Source: Epiperipatus broadwayi (lineage: Eukaryota; Onychophora; Udeonychophora; Euonychophora; Peripatidae). Taken from it: a stretch of DNA of 64,000 bases. The stretch lies in contig JAQFVV010006197.1 in assembly GCA_028023455.1 (NCBI GenBank), positions 20,147,254 through 20,211,253 of the forward strand, read 5' to 3'. This document shows positions 1-14,778 of the stretch, piece by piece (position 1 is the stretch's first letter; every line of letters starts with the position of its first letter). The position numbers and the translations under genes are program-made. Below the pieces are notes generated by a model. That model was not told the DNA's origin and searched no databases. It saw nothing but the letters and a program-made list of their open reading frames with translations.

Positions 1-2930
1 AAATCATTTCTCAGATCTTAGCATAACAAATGTGTTTCAATAGTTTTGTAAGTTTACTAGCTCAGATTATATATAACTAATTTAGGATGGCAATTCACTC
101 ATCCTTGCATGAAATAGATGATGGGATGTGGTTATAATAATACTAAGAGATCACTAAATATTATAAAATCAATATTTATTTATGGCCTTTAAACAGTTAA
201 ACAGCTCATTAATTAAAACGTTGATGACGATGATGATGATGATAATAATAACAATAATGACAAGGGTTTCAACTACAGCTCTAGGACTAAGCCTAAACAT
301 AAAACTAATTTTTATAAAGAAATTCATAATTATTGCTTAATTTTAGCATATTTACTTATATCTTAAATAACTAATATTCAACCATTGATGATGATGAATA
401 ATCACACTTAACAAAGACTACACTTAATGAAATATATACGCCTCGTTTAATAAAACAAACTAATATTTATTACTACATTTCTAACATATACATAAAAATT
501 TCTAGATAATATGAAAATTGACATGAATAATAATAATAATAATTGATTATATAACAATCCTCAGATTAATTTTAAGTTCTTCCCCCTTTCCCTTCAAATG
601 TATTTTGTATTAAGTTGGACGTCACATTGACCATGATTTTCACTCCATGAGAAAAGTATTTAAAAAAAAATATTATCTGCTCATTAGCACACATACTTTA
701 AAAATCTAACATGTAAATAGAATGTAAAAAAAAAATGTTAGTAAAATTGAAAGAGCAAGTTTTAGAAACAAGTTTTAAATTATTTTCTCCCCCTCCCTTC
801 CAAGCGCTGAAATCTATACTGAACTTGAAACAAAATAATCTAATATTCTAATACTACTCATTATTTCACATTCACTCCCAATTATACACATATAAAAATA
901 TCATTATGTATGTGCGTGTTTTATCCCATAATAACAAAATATTATTAAAAACCAAAATAATAATAATATATCAGTTAAAACTAAAATCATAACACCATAA
1001 AAAAAAAATTGTTTTACACATTAATATTGTAAAATTAATAAACAAATAATTTTCATACATTCAAGATCATTTATGAAGCTCAAAGTTATTATTAGTAAGA
1101 CATTCTTGTTTTTAATCGATCTGAATAGTCTTTAAAAGTTCTTTAAATAAAATATACCACTTTATTGCTAAAATGTTTCTTAAGACTGATATCATAAAGA
1201 AAATAGATATAAAAAGTCATATTACCGATCTTTTGTTTGTGGCGAATTTCCAAGGGTTCAAACTTGTCTATATTTCTGCAGCTACTATGTGGGAACAATC
1301 TCTTTCTTGAGGTGTATAACTATTTAATGATGATGACTCTATTGAGGTTATTTGCTTTAGTGGACAATTTGGAAATCATTATATTAAATTTTCTTCTCTT
1401 CCTGTCAAGCATGTGGATGAAATACAGCAGTTGTTTTCCCATTTGTAAATTTTCTTGAGTTTAAAATCAGTTGTTGGAACAATTAATTGGACTTGATGAT
1501 TAATATTTATCAGTAGATTAATTCATCTTCTTTGAATGCAGGTGAATGCTTTCTTCCTTCTATTAAAAACATCTTATTTATCTGGTCAGTTGAAAGGTGT
1601 AGAATATTATTTTAGACACATCTTTTCTTTCCTATGTGATGTGCAGCTTCCTCCAGATGGTCCGGCAAATGGAATATACATATAATTTTTCTAGCCCGCC
1701 ATTTCTTATATTTTCAACATTCAAATTTGATAGTTTAATAATCTGAATCAATCACAATAATCAATAATAATTCAAGACAGCTTTTTATATCCAATTTTTA
1801 GCTACCTTAACCAATCAGAGATAGCATCACTTGCTATTTTTGGACAAATTTGTTTTAATTAGATCTCTAATTTATTTTCAACCAAAGTATTTTTCAACTG
1901 AAAAGTTTAATCCTTTTTCCAGACACTTTTGTTTTAAAAAAAAAAATAGACTCAATTCTTATTTCCTTTCTTTTGTTTTTTTTTTCTTTTTAACATCCAG
2001 GTAACACTTCAAATCTTTGAGCTTCCTTCTTTAGATCTTGATAAGACAATTTCAAAAATTATAGTTCTGACTCATTATAAGCTTCCAAAGTGACAATCAT
2101 TTACAAAAAAATTTACTACAAAGATCGATATCTGATTAAACAGATTTCCTCTTTTAACAAAAAAAATTGTACAAAAAAAATAATTTAACAGATTTAATAC
2201 TTCCTTTTCTTTCAATATTTAGGAAATGTAAAATTTTGTATGTAATGTACACACATCCTTCATTCTTTCAAATCATTCATAAACTAACCTTAAATACTAT
2301 AATTGCTAGCTTAGTAATTATAACCCAATTATTTAATTAAATCTGTAACTTTTAAATCCCACTTATAATTAAAGAAAAGCAAAATAAAAGTATAGAATAA
2401 AATATTAGAATTGATCAAGCATAGGTTAGTTTTAAAGAAAGTTAAAATGTTTAATATTTGAAATATAAAACAATTAAATAATTTACACATACATTGCCTA
2501 TATGTATGCATTATAACTTTGCTTTTTAAAGAAAAATTAAATATTAAATAGTTTAAATGTGTGTATTACCTTTCTATCAACACACAAACAAGTAAAGCAT
2601 GTAATTGTTGACCCATTCTTTTTCTGTTTAAAGCTTTTAGAATTTTGATCTGGTAGGGTTTGAACTTGGATGCCCTACAGCTTCATTTATGATTATATAA
2701 AAATGTGATGATGATTTTTGGTTTACCTTTTCTACCTGCACATTACTATAAATTTAGCTAGTGACTAAATTGTAATGGCACAATATATATATATGAATTG
2801 ATGTGTGATAGTGAATAATTTATGTCATTTTAAATCAAACTTATTCAAATGAATATATCTTAGTTAACTTCAATTAAAACTAAATAAATTTAGTTTAAAT
2901 TTAATAAAAGGTTGTTTGTAACATTCAGTC
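1..2930. other. AT-rich non-coding DNA
   Basis: No gene is recognisable on either strand. The stretch has a GAT-rich trinucleotide tract near 218-256, further ATG/GAT triplets near 385-400, and many A or T runs. Short open frames (for example 1237-1458 plus, 2329-2511 minus) are low-complexity and match no family I know. A possible Pol III B-box-like motif (GTTCAAACC) lies on the minus strand near 2645-2660, but no A box is evident, so I do not call a SINE. Confidence 0.6.
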
Positions 2931-3381
2931 TTGCACAATTTGTCTTGTTTTATTAATTATTATAAGTGTACCCTTGAAGGCTTTGTGATGTTATATTGCT
3001 TTAGCTATTAATATATGGTGAAACTGAACTGAGTTCAGATCCATATAGCTATCTGGTTTGTAAAACTGGATTTGAAGACATTTATGTGTCTGAAAAATTC
3101 AAGTTTTCAAACTGATAGTAATGTATTAAATAAGTGCTGATGGCTGAGTTGGAGTTTTAGATCTAGTTTCTGAAATCCTAACTCTTCACTGAGGTGAGCC
3201 ATAAGCTCAAAACCAATTACTCTGGCGATGAGAATTTTCCGATAGAGATTTTCAATTTTTTCTCTATTGGCACTTATAATTAAAGCTTGTTTTGGAGCTA
3301 GTGGTAAGCTCCATCTAGCGAGCATTTTAACACAAGCTTAAAAGCAAGTTGCACAATTTGTGTCTTGTTTTATTAATTATT
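2931..3381. repeat. 387-bp segment between long direct repeats
   Basis: A 31-nt sequence at 2931-2961 recurs at 3349-3381 with only a 2-nt insertion. The copies bracket 2962-3348, which is slightly richer in GC than its surroundings. The minus strand of the segment has an open frame of 72 codons (3325-3107) that I do not recognise. The arrangement could be an insertion flanked by an unusually long target-site duplication, or a local tandem duplication. No terminal inverted repeat or poly-A tail was seen, so the mechanism is open. Confidence 0.5.
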
Positions 3382-6300
3382 TAGTCAGATTGTTTAAAAT
3401 GTGGCATTAAACTTGACAGACAATATATTCTAGTTTTTATGTCTTAGAATGCAAATTTGACCTTTTGGTGAATAAATTTTTTAAATTAGAGAATAATATT
3501 TTATACATGACAAATTCCATGTTTCATTGTTTGTAAAACTGGAAACTCCCCCTGTCAAAGTAATATAAAAGTCAATTTTGTTTTAACTCATTCTCTTATA
3601 GTATCCTGTTTTTCATAGTTGTCAATCTAATACTTAAACTTTCTTACCTCAGTAATCAATCTGTGATAAAAATCAATAGACATTTGTATGCCAGATCATT
3701 TTAATGTTCCTGTGCATGAATTCCAAGAATTTATTTCAAATTTCAACGTAATATCAGCAATAAAATTATGTTTAAAATTTTAATAATTTTTAAATAACTC
3801 AACTATAAAAATCTCTGACTTCTTTACTGCAACTTTTGAAGATCTCTTATCTAAAGTAGTGCCATCCAATATGAAACAAATTCAAATATCTGTATAAAAT
3901 GTTATAAAAATTAGCTTACATGCCAAACAAATGCTTATGAATTAATCAAAAAAGGTTCAGGAAAATTGCAAAAGCATGCCCAATAAATCTCCATATATTG
4001 ATAAAGTTTGGAGGAAATGATGAGTAGAAATAAGAAAGAAGGACAGAAAAGATTGATATTGTTATATCATATAAGAGATAGGAAGAATTACATGGAATTT
4101 AAAAGTGGGGCAATGAAGAGAATGGATTGAAAAATGGAGGAATTGATGTGACCACTCTCTGATTCTATCTATGGGACAGAATACTATTGATAATTTTGAT
4201 TGATACAGTAATCCTTTAACCAAAGTTTATTTCTCAGCTTGCAAAATTATGTGACCAAAAATTAATGATATAATCTGTAGAATATTATTTATGAAATAAC
4301 TTATACAACAGGCATTTCCAGAAACCAGACGTAAAATATTTTGTAAAATCAGCTATAATTTAAGATTAATCACAAAGATAGCACAAACTATGAATTTTAT
4401 TGTTAATTTTATGGATTTAAATCGTGTTTTTTCACACAAATAGTTAAGAATTTAAAAATATTTATATTACTTTTTTATTTTATTATTATTAATAATTTTT
4501 TGGGGGGTGAATTAATATTGTTAAATTATTGGTAGAACTTGACAGAAAAACAAAGAATGGGTTTTTAAAATTAATATTTGTATGATAATTATTTTAAAAT
4601 ATGTATATCTCGATTGCTTCTCATTCTATAGTTTCATTGAATAAAAAAATACAGATTCCAAAAGTTACTCCTAGCAAATTGGCTATTTAGAATTAACTTA
4701 CAAACAAGAGAAAAACTTATTTATTCTTTAAGTTAAGATAATTAAACAGAATTATAAACACTATTTTAAAATGCGTAATAAAAATTTGAAATGAAAATAT
4801 TGCTTTAGTTTCTTTTCAATTTAATAAAAAAAAAATTATATCAGAATTAAATGAAGCCAATTAATTACCCTGTTATATTTTTACTCATAGGTATATAAAA
4901 AGGTGTGCATATTTTTATGAATAAAGGAAAAGAAGAAAACGCAAATGGATACAATTGTCTTAAGGTTATAAGTTAAGTAATAAAAAAAATCATACTGATG
5001 TTGGTTGTTTTATTTAGTATAATAAAATATAGATATATTTTATAAATGTAGTTTTAATATATTTTAACAGAGACTCTGCTTAGTTTTTAATGCAATGACG
5101 AAGTATCGGTCTCTGGAGTATAATATCCTCAGATCAATTCAAATTCTGGCACTTCCAACACTTAAGCTTCTAATGAATTCCTAAGAAACAAACCAAAATT
5201 GCTCATCTACAGCTGAGGACACAGTATTAGTAATCTCTAAGATATGAGTAAAATGTCTATGTAATACTGACTACAGGTTTTCCTTAAATTTTTAATATAT
5301 TTATCACGATTGTAGAAAATGTTATCCGCTAATAGGCCATGATGAGCAAAATACCTTGTAGTCTCTAGAGAGTGTCTTTTGTCATACATCAGTAAAGTTA
5401 TAACATGAGAGAGCTGAGTTTTACAGTTGAAGGTATTCTATGAACTAACTTATGCTGCCCTAGATATATATTTGAAATTAAAAGTTAATAAGTTGTTTGC
5501 CATGCTTTTAATGAATAATACATGTGCATGATATATATGATGTAAATGAACTAAATTTGATATTACTAACCATACAGAAAAACCCTATATTCATTAAGAT
5601 AAATGTTTAAACATGTTTGTTCAATGTGTTACATTTTAGTAATTGCTCCAACCATTCATTAAATGCTGTAAATGCAAATGAATAAAATGTCAACACATTG
5701 CAAATGGATGGTTTTAATGGATTGGCTCTCTTCTTAAGATAATATTCTTGCTCAATTTACTTAAGTCATGTAAATAAGTATGAACCTATAAATCATTCTA
5801 TATTCTGACCCTAAATGTTAATATTTCACACCATCAGTTTATTCCACATGACATAAGAAGATACATCTATTGATTAAGTTATAAAAGTTAAATATAAATT
5901 TATATGAGCAAGATCAATTAATTGGACAAGCTAAAATAATTTTATTTAAATTCACAGATCTTGGAATCTGATAACACATCAATGATTTTATATCCAATAA
6001 TCATCATTATCATTTATTACAGCATCTATAATTTTTATTAATTATTTTTAATCTAGAGAAGTATTGATATAGTTCTACTATATATTTAATTAACTTTATG
6101 TTATTAATTTAAGTTGATTTGTTTTATCCTTATGCAACTCTACTGCATGCAGGAATTAAAAAAAAGAAATGATTATGTGTTAGTTTATGATATGAAAAAG
6201 AATAATATGTTCTGCAGGATAGATATGGGTTGTTAATAAAGCAAAGAAATCTAAAATAATATAAAAACAATAAATATTTTAAAGTATAGTTTGATCAAAG

Positions 6301-8072
6301 CTATCAACTACACATGAGTACTTATAATCATAAAATTAAATTAAAAAAAAAACCAACAATTTGAATCCCATTTCTTGGATTTCAGGGTTCTCTTCATATC
6401 TAATAAAGACCAACTAAAGGACAATAATGAGGTGACTTGTTTAAACCAAAGGGAAAGTTCATTCAAATCCTACATACTTCAAAAAGCCTTAATTAACTCC
6501 TAGCTACATGCAATATCTTTTAAATAGTTTCATTTTTTTTTTTTAAATGGAGACTCACAATTACAAAATTTATGCATTGATGGGGTATTGAATGCTATAA
6601 AATTAATAGCCAGTGGGCAAACAGAAAACTAGTTTTACACATTTTTTTAAAAATTGTAATTATATCCTCTGTCAATTTATAAGATTGATTTTTTCTTTCA
6701 AATAATTATATCAAATTACAAGAGATAATCTAACCAAAAACTAAAGAAAAAGTACAAAATTATGATATAAGACCTTTATGATAATAAACATGTTGTCCCA
6801 AGTGGTTAATAACAAAACAAACAAAATGTCATGTGGGTGAAGGCAAACAGTAGCCATAAACTAATCAGAGGATTTAGATATAGTACCATAATTTGTTATC
6901 TACTAATTATTTAAACTAATAACTGATAGCTCTTGTGTAAAGTATATAGAATTGTTACTCCTATGATCTATAAAATCGTTAACGAATATTATAAATTAAA
7001 CTTTTATATTCATATAAACATAACATTTAAATTTAATTAATATAAATTTTCATTTTTAAACATGCAGCTCTGATTAGTTGTAGTAAAAAAGATTGACTAC
7101 AAAAAAGAAAGTTTTCTAGATCAATTTCTAATTGATAAAAGAGAAAAAAATCATATTAGTTTGACCAAGTGTTGTGTTGTAATATTTTGTACTGACACAT
7201 CTATTATATTTTTACAAAATTAATGATATAAAAAAGTTCAACAATGTTTACAATAAAATATTGAAATGCTTGAAAAAATTGAATTATGAAATTGACAAAT
7301 AATAATAAGCAACTATCACTGATGATCAATATATAAATTGACAACATATATAACATATATTAAAAATAGCATCTCCAAACACTTCTTATTGACGTGATTC
7401 AATAAATATAGTGCACAAATTCTACCAATTTTTTATTATAAAATCTTAGTCTTTATTTGAAATAATTAAAAGCATAGAAATAGCCCATAATTTTGACTAT
7501 TTATATATAGCACATCAGAACAATACTATAAGATGAAAAATAATTATCTATCTATCTATAATCATATTAATATATGTAAGTTTGACTGTAAAGCTGTCAC
7601 ATGCTAAATTCACAACCAATTTTTTAAAAAAAACCTATTATGTTTGAATGGAACTCTGTCAAATTCACAATAGAAAAAACGGGGGAAAAAACTTTAAATT
7701 TGTTTTTATAAATATCGAACTAAATTATAATTTATATTAGGAGCATTTTATGCAAAAGAAATAATTCCACCCTTTATATTTAATAATCTATAATTTTTAT
7801 TATAAAGTATATTTTATGCAAAAGAAGTAATTTTGCCATTAATAAATGTAATTTTTTTACAAAGCAGTCTTGTCTGTAATGCTGACAAATTTACATATCA
7901 AATACAACAGGTATGATTAAAAATTTTAATTTAGCTTTATTTTAAATGTATTAATACCTGGCCAAGTACATTTCTGAAATGTATCAATCAAACAGGCTGG
8001 GTTGTTTCAATCCCCCCCTCCTTTTTTTTTTTAATTTTTCAATTGTGAATTTCTCACATTTATTTATATAAT
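3382..8072. other. AT-rich non-coding DNA
   Basis: No gene recognised. Near 4000-4200 the composition turns purine-rich and faintly recalls retrotransposon coding sequence, but no motif is convincing. The rest is AT-rich sequence with homopolymers. Confidence 0.55.
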
Positions 8073-8391
8073 ATTAAAATCTTTTGTTTAATTTATATTA
8101 AATCTTTAAAAAAAATTGTTAAAAAAAAACAATTAAAAAAACTATTACAAAATCAATGGCCATTCAACCTGGATACATTTCTTGCATAATATTTATATAA
8201 CATTAAAATTTTTTAAAACAGGCAAAACTCACTATACATATTGCTAGCATAAGAAGTGGTGGTCATGTGATGTTTATTGATTAAAATCTTTTGTTTAATT
8301 TACATTAAATCTTAAACATAATTTGTTAAAGCAACCAATTAAAAAAACCCACAGCCATTTCATAGGCTGGGTACATCTGGTTCATAAATAT
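8073..8391. repeat. Imperfect local duplication of ~115 bp
   Basis: The block 8073-8190 is repeated with substitutions and small indels at 8280-8391. Both begin with ATTAAAATCTTTTGTTTAAT, pass through a run near AATTAAAAAAAC and end in a GCCATT...CTGGGTACAT-like stretch. Between them lies 8217-8282, which belongs to another repeat family that also occurs near 33.8 kb. Confidence 0.5.
8217..8282 (-). repeat. Copy of a dispersed repeat shared with 33.8 kb
   Basis: The first 29 nt (8217-8245, from AACAGGCAAAACTCACTATA) are identical to the reverse complement of 33836-33864. The next ~37 nt (AGCATAAGAAGTGGTGGTCA and onward) match the minus strand of about 33745-33784 with a few substitutions. 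This copy lacks the palindromic partner arm present at 33.8 kb. No coding potential. Confidence 0.6.
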
Positions 8392-11300
8392 ATGCCTATA
8401 GGGCATACATATATGTATGCACACTAATTATTTAGACATAGCACTCTACTGCCTAGCAAGTTTAGATTACTGACAGGCAGAAAACATCTATAAATAAACA
8501 TGTGAGGTAAACCATCCAGGTAAGAATAAAATTTATTTAAAATGTTAATTTATAATTACTGACATGATGTAATTATTCCTATAATTTACAGTTGACATTC
8601 AGTCTGCATTAAAATTTGTTAGGTACCCTTGAAAAATTTGTTAAATTCTTTAATTAAAACCCATTAAAATGTTCACCCTTGAGTTTCTTGCCTTCATTTT
8701 CTTAGCATTGGCAATTTATATATTTATAAAATTAGAATTTCATTTTATGCTTCTCATGTCTTATTATATTTACCACAGTGATTGAATAAATGATTCAAAA
8801 ACTAAGGATTCCTCAGTCAAAGCTTAACCAATTAGTTTTAATGTTTAAACATCATATGATTTCTTAAGTGAATAATTATTCGATTATTATTCTTATCATA
8901 TAATATTGTATACATCTTTAAAGTACTTCTTATTAATAAACTGTAATATAAAATTGTGTGTATTTGTAAAACATCATTAATTCAGATTATGGGGACAACA
9001 TTATTTTAACTAGATATAAATCACAATATAACAATACGACTATAGTATAAAACAGAGAAACATTAAAACAATATAAAAAAAACACTACTTCCAAGCGCTT
9101 TGAACTCATTTAAGTCCTTATCAAGACAATAAAAATTACATATATTAAATAAATATAATATATATAAATATATTAACTACATATATAAAATAATCACATT
9201 ATACACATTTCAAGTTTCAAAAATATGTCTTGAAATCAAAATGACAAAATTGTGGTACTTGCTTCTTTTTAGTTGAAAAAAAAAAACTTTCTTTCAGTGC
9301 TTTATATATAAAGATAGAAAGTTGTTCTTTATCAATACAATTTTAATTCCATTTCTGATATTCTACTTTTGCAATCACCTAAAAGGTTTTCTCCCCTTCT
9401 GGTTTAACAGTTCTCAAACTTACTTTTTGATTAAATTTTCCACAAAGTAGCATCTGAAGTAGTCACAAACCAAGTTAAAATTAGATTTAATAACAAATAC
9501 TACAGCAGTAAAAAAAAAATAATTTCTTAAATATTTTATAAGAGTTGTTCGTTTTTCAGTACATCTGGTAACAAATCCCTTTAGTTATTTATCAATCAAT
9601 ATGAACAATATTCGATATTATGCGTGCGCGCACATACACTCACGCAATTTCTTGCGATGAGTTTACTAATTAAACCAAAAGTAATATTAAATCTTAGAAA
9701 CCAGAAAACTTATTTCATATAACATATATATATGAATTGATTTCCAACTAAAAGTTTGATGAGGGTAATAACAGTTATGAAGTGGAAAAATTAAATTTCG
9801 TAGATTGATTCCTAGTTAGATACAGTGAAAAAAAAAAGTTTAGTCACTGGAGAGGAATCATTGCACTCATCTCATTATTTTTATCCTATTAATTATTCCA
9901 ACCGAAAGATCGTGTGATTATTTATTCTAGTTTTCATCAAAAAATATGCTTAGTCAAATAAATGATATACTATTTACGGTTAAAAATTTAAGTTAAGCAG
10001 TTGACCATCAGTGTACTTCTAATTACTTTTTATAGTTCAATGTGTACTACTTGCTAGGCCAGTAAATATACATGATAAAACCTAAGAGATCACAGGTTTG
10101 AATAGATTAAATGTAAAATTCATTTCAAACTTTCTCTTTGGTAAAACAAATGTCTATTATAGAATCAACTGGGTTAAATATACAATAAACGAACTTCACT
10201 CAAAAGAAACTTCATATTTACTTTAGCAATTTGTTTAACTAAGATTTAGAAACTTTGAATTTTACAATTTAACCTTTTAAAGGCACATTTTAAATAGTCA
10301 GTTTTTTTAGAAGGATAAAAATAAACGCATTTAATATTCACAATGCTAAACAGCATTTATTTGGATATCTCAAACCAAAAGGATATTTTGTATATAAAAT
10401 AATTTCTTCAAAGTTATTATAAACTACCACAGTAAAACAAATGAATGAATAATCTGTTTAAATTATTCATGAATTAAAAAAAGCAAATAAAGATTGAATA
10501 AAGAGTTTCATAATCTGAATGAAAATCAGTTTGATTTGATTAATTTTTGAGCTTAAATTGAAATCAAGTTTTATGTAACGTTAAGATAGTTTTATCTTCT
10601 CCTTTACCAATAGCTGCCATTGGATCTTTAATAGCAAAAAAAAAAAAATCTAAAAAAAATGTTTCTTAGCATTCAATTAAAAACTTAAAGTTCAGATTTT
10701 AACTATAATCTGTTTAACAAAATTTATTAACTAATAGCTAGTTGCATACATTAAAGCAAACAAATAACTACATTATCATTGTGCAGTAATTGTCCCATAG
10801 TTGGGAATTTCTCCACAGAACCCGGAGATATCATATTATTTGGACTTCATATAATAACTAGATGATGTATAATATTCAAATTAAAAAAAGCATGATTCTA
10901 TTCAACAGTGGGAAAAAACCCAAGAACTCTTGGAGAAAAAACAACCAACCTATTTACCTGCCCATCCGCCTATCTATCTATTTAATTATCTACATTTTAA
11001 ACATAAATACTATGTCAATAATTGAATTCTGTAAAGCTAAAACTGTATATACAATTATTACATACAATTATAAAATATTGACCAAGATATATGTATTATA
11101 CCCAAAATATGTCTAAATGCATGATTAAATATAAGTAAAAAAAAATGTTCAAACTGTACACAGTATCATCATGTTGGTGTATGGGGATGAAGTGATGTTA
11201 TATCTTTTGGATCATTTCAGTTATAGGTATATGAGATGTTTTTTCTCTATCTTTAATAAAAGTGACTAACTTATAATTTTTTGATTAATCAATTTTGTTA

Positions 11301-14300
11301 TATATATTTAAACTATATATTTTGGATATAATATATATCTGAGCATAATTGATAATTACTTATAATCTGTCTATTATCATAATAAATCTATCCATCTCAA
11401 CTATTGGTTATCCCTCTCATGTTGTACCATTAACATTTCTAAGCACCGTACATTTACTTAATGTTTAATTCACCTCATAATATAACTAAGATAATTTTAA
11501 TAAGATCATTTGATATTCAAGTGAATTATATTCCTTGAAAGATAAACAAACAATGAATGTAATTACTGTATAGATATTATTTAAAATAAACAATAGCAAA
11601 TAAATAAAACAACTTTGATTCATTCTGTCATTTGTATGCAGAAAACTCTTCTTATATAAATCCTGGCCAAGTAAAATTTCTTATTCTGCCTAAAATTTTT
11701 AACAACATAAATACAAATAAAATTCTCTCAGAAAAAACTGTCTTACAAAAATCTAACAAAATAAAAATAGAAAGCTGCGAAGTATAATATGAATCTTAAT
11801 ATATCAAATATCTATACAAGATAATCAGTACACAATAAGTATTTTAAAATATTCAATTAATTAAATAAAAAAACCTGATGATTTAAAGTTTCAATTTTAA
11901 TTTCTGACTACAACTATAATAATAATTTTAAAAAAGATCTCAGATTAGTCAACAATTCAATAAAAATTAGGCTAGCAGTTTCTAAGCAGTTCTGTGAAAT
12001 TCATTGCAATACTAAATAATGGACTTTAAATATAAAGATTTTCTAGATGGACTCACTTTAATAATCTAAAAAAAAAAATGTTTGTTCAATGGAATATAAC
12101 TGTTTCACGTGAGAACTCAAAAGATACATCATCTCTAAGCAATTAATTAAATGATTATTATTAGTCAGAATTTTTTAAGATGAATAAATCATTCTTTATC
12201 TCACACTCAATCTTGTTAGTATTTGAGATCTAACGGTTTTTCTTTAAAAACTTGACCTGGAAAATGGAGGAATTCATTTCGTGGAAATGTTCGGAAATAA
12301 TACAAATAACACACAGTTTAACCTCCCAAATACTTTGTTTATATATACATTTATATATGTGTGTCTGCCAATTATTATTGTGATTTTTTTTTCTATTCAG
12401 TTAAGAATTACTAGCTAATGTGAGATACAAGGATTACCATCAGATTCCACTTATCTGATTTCACTAATATTTATATTGAATCCCCCCCCCCCCCCAAAAA
12501 AAAAAAAGATTTGAATTCAAAATCTTAAGCGATTTGAATTTCAAACTATTATCTTGAATAGTATAATATGTACAAAAAATAACTATTAAATAGATATAAG
12601 TGAAACACAGTGCGTTTCCATAAAAATGGGGAAGTGTTATAATTTAGTCAGATCCTGTGACTACTTACATCTAATACTTAGAAGATGACTGAATTGAAAA
12701 AAAAAAAAAAGATTGCTATTGAAAGACAATCTTGAGATTAGCGATGTTTAATGACTTGTGAAAGCAATTTTATTATTTTTGACAAATAAATTATTAAAAA
12801 AACATTTTAAGAATTTAAAATTACATTATGTATATAATTAAATTATGAACGATAAATAACGTGTTTAACTCAGCTTCGTAAATCAAATTATACTTGAGAT
12901 ATTTCATAAATTAAAATTACACTTGAAAGCTAGATTACAAAATAATTTTTGTTACAAACATTATTAACACCTACACAGGCAGGATTTACAACACAATTTC
13001 ATAAAAAAAATTAAAAAGAAAAAATACGACACAACATAAAATTTTTATTATCGTACTTAAATCTCAAGCAAATTAATTCAAAACATTAATTTGTAATTAT
13101 AATTTCTAAATAACTTCATATCAATTTTATTAACCCATAAATTAAGCTTTAAGCAAGTGCAGAATTTGTATAGATACATGGATCTGTTAAGTTTTATGTA
13201 GACATATATATATATGTTGACACACCTCCCATAATCATCCCTAATTTAATCTTTAAATTCATCTGTTTTGCTTTCCTCTTTAAAAATTAATCACTAGTTT
13301 AAGAATAATAACTCGATATTGATTTAAACTAGGAAGATTGCCCTGCTTTTATAAATTAATTTTGGTGTTTTTGTTGATAATTTCTTATATAAAATAATTA
13401 AATAGTTAGTTACTCAGGAAGGCATGTGATGTTCTAACACTAGAAGTGAGAGTATCGAATTGTAATCTAAAAACCTTTAGCTTTTTGCTTTATCATTTTA
13501 TCATTGGTGTAATCTACACATGGCATAGCTTCTTGCAAATATTTTCAAAGAATAGTTATTACCAAGGCTATCAACTCTAAGCTACCCATTGCCAGAAAAA
13601 AGTTTCTAACATAGATTCTATCAAAAATGTTAAAAACATTACTGATTTAGAATCAAATGTTAATTTAGCATGATACAGTGATACACTCAATAGCTCAAGG
13701 ATCAAAGTCAATATCTATTATGTTCACTACTCAAACAGCAAATGATCTCTCAAGAAATTAATCCTTTGATCATTTTTTCCTCCAATAAAGTATGATTTTG
13801 AAATTCATTAGCTGTGAATATTTCTATATTAGTCAAATCAAAAATAAAAAAAGTATTTTTACTAAAGTAATTTTTCTCTTTTACAGATAGTTAAGACAAA
13901 AACTTTTGAATGATATTTAATAAAAAAATCACTATCAAAAACTAAAAACCAGGCTGTTAAATTGAAAATTAAAAATGCTAAAACAGTTTATCTGGTACCA
14001 ATACTATCATAAATCCTCAGGAATTAAAAAAAAAAATCAAGGCACTTATTTCTGGACAATAAGATTTTGAAAAACATAAAGTATTAATTTTGTTTAAATT
14101 GAAGTCTCACTGATGGAAGCTAAACTGAAAGAATAGAAAGCATAGAATTTAAGATTTGATTCTTAATTTAAAAATTTGATTTAATATTAAGTTTGTGCAC
14201 ATATCTATACGCAACTTTTCATGGATTTCTCATGCATCTCTAATTTACATAAGCAGAAATTTTTGAATAAAAAGACTTTAACAATAACTAGTTTATATGT

Positions 14301-14778
14301 TAAGTAATTAATGTATTACATTCCTTTAATGGCTGTAAAAAGAAGTTTACTCTTAGGAGAAAAAATGCCATTTGATTCCACTTTGAGACCTTAAAAAAAT
14401 CAAGCAAGGTAAATTCCTAATGTCCAATCCATACTTTTTTTGTCATAATAGTTTTTATTACTAAATGATTAAACATAATAAATTAAAATAGATGGACTTC
14501 TCACCAATATGCATCAGAAAATATGATGAATTTACTGGTTTTTCATCTCTAAGTTTAAAATCAAGAAATACCATAACCTTTTTGTCATTTGCCTGATAGT
14601 TCATAACTGAAATATCAATTGAGTTTTTTTAAAGTAGGATACATGTGTGTGAATTATCTGTTTTATAGATATTTATAATCATATACACAAAACTAAATTA
14701 TGGTTCTTATTCCTAAAACATGGTAAAGTCACCAGCCAATGTAGCAATCAATGAATAAAGGTGGAAGGTACTGAAAAT
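8392..14778. other. AT-rich non-coding DNA
   Basis: No gene recognised. Contents are simple: a homopolymer junction of 14 C followed by 12 A at 12482-12507, many A runs, and a motif near 11655-11680 (TATAAATCCTGGCCAAGTAA) that reappears with changes near 41868-41890 and may mark an old dispersed repeat. The 84-codon open frame at 10862-11116 is low-complexity and not a credible gene. Confidence 0.5.

Noticed and set aside
2640-2700. tRNA-like or SINE B box on the minus strand
   Set aside because: A GTTCAAACC motif alone is common by chance; no A box or cloverleaf was found.
4000-4200. Purine-rich stretch resembling LINE coding sequence
   Set aside because: Only vague similarity to C-terminal retrotransposon sequence; no ordered motifs.
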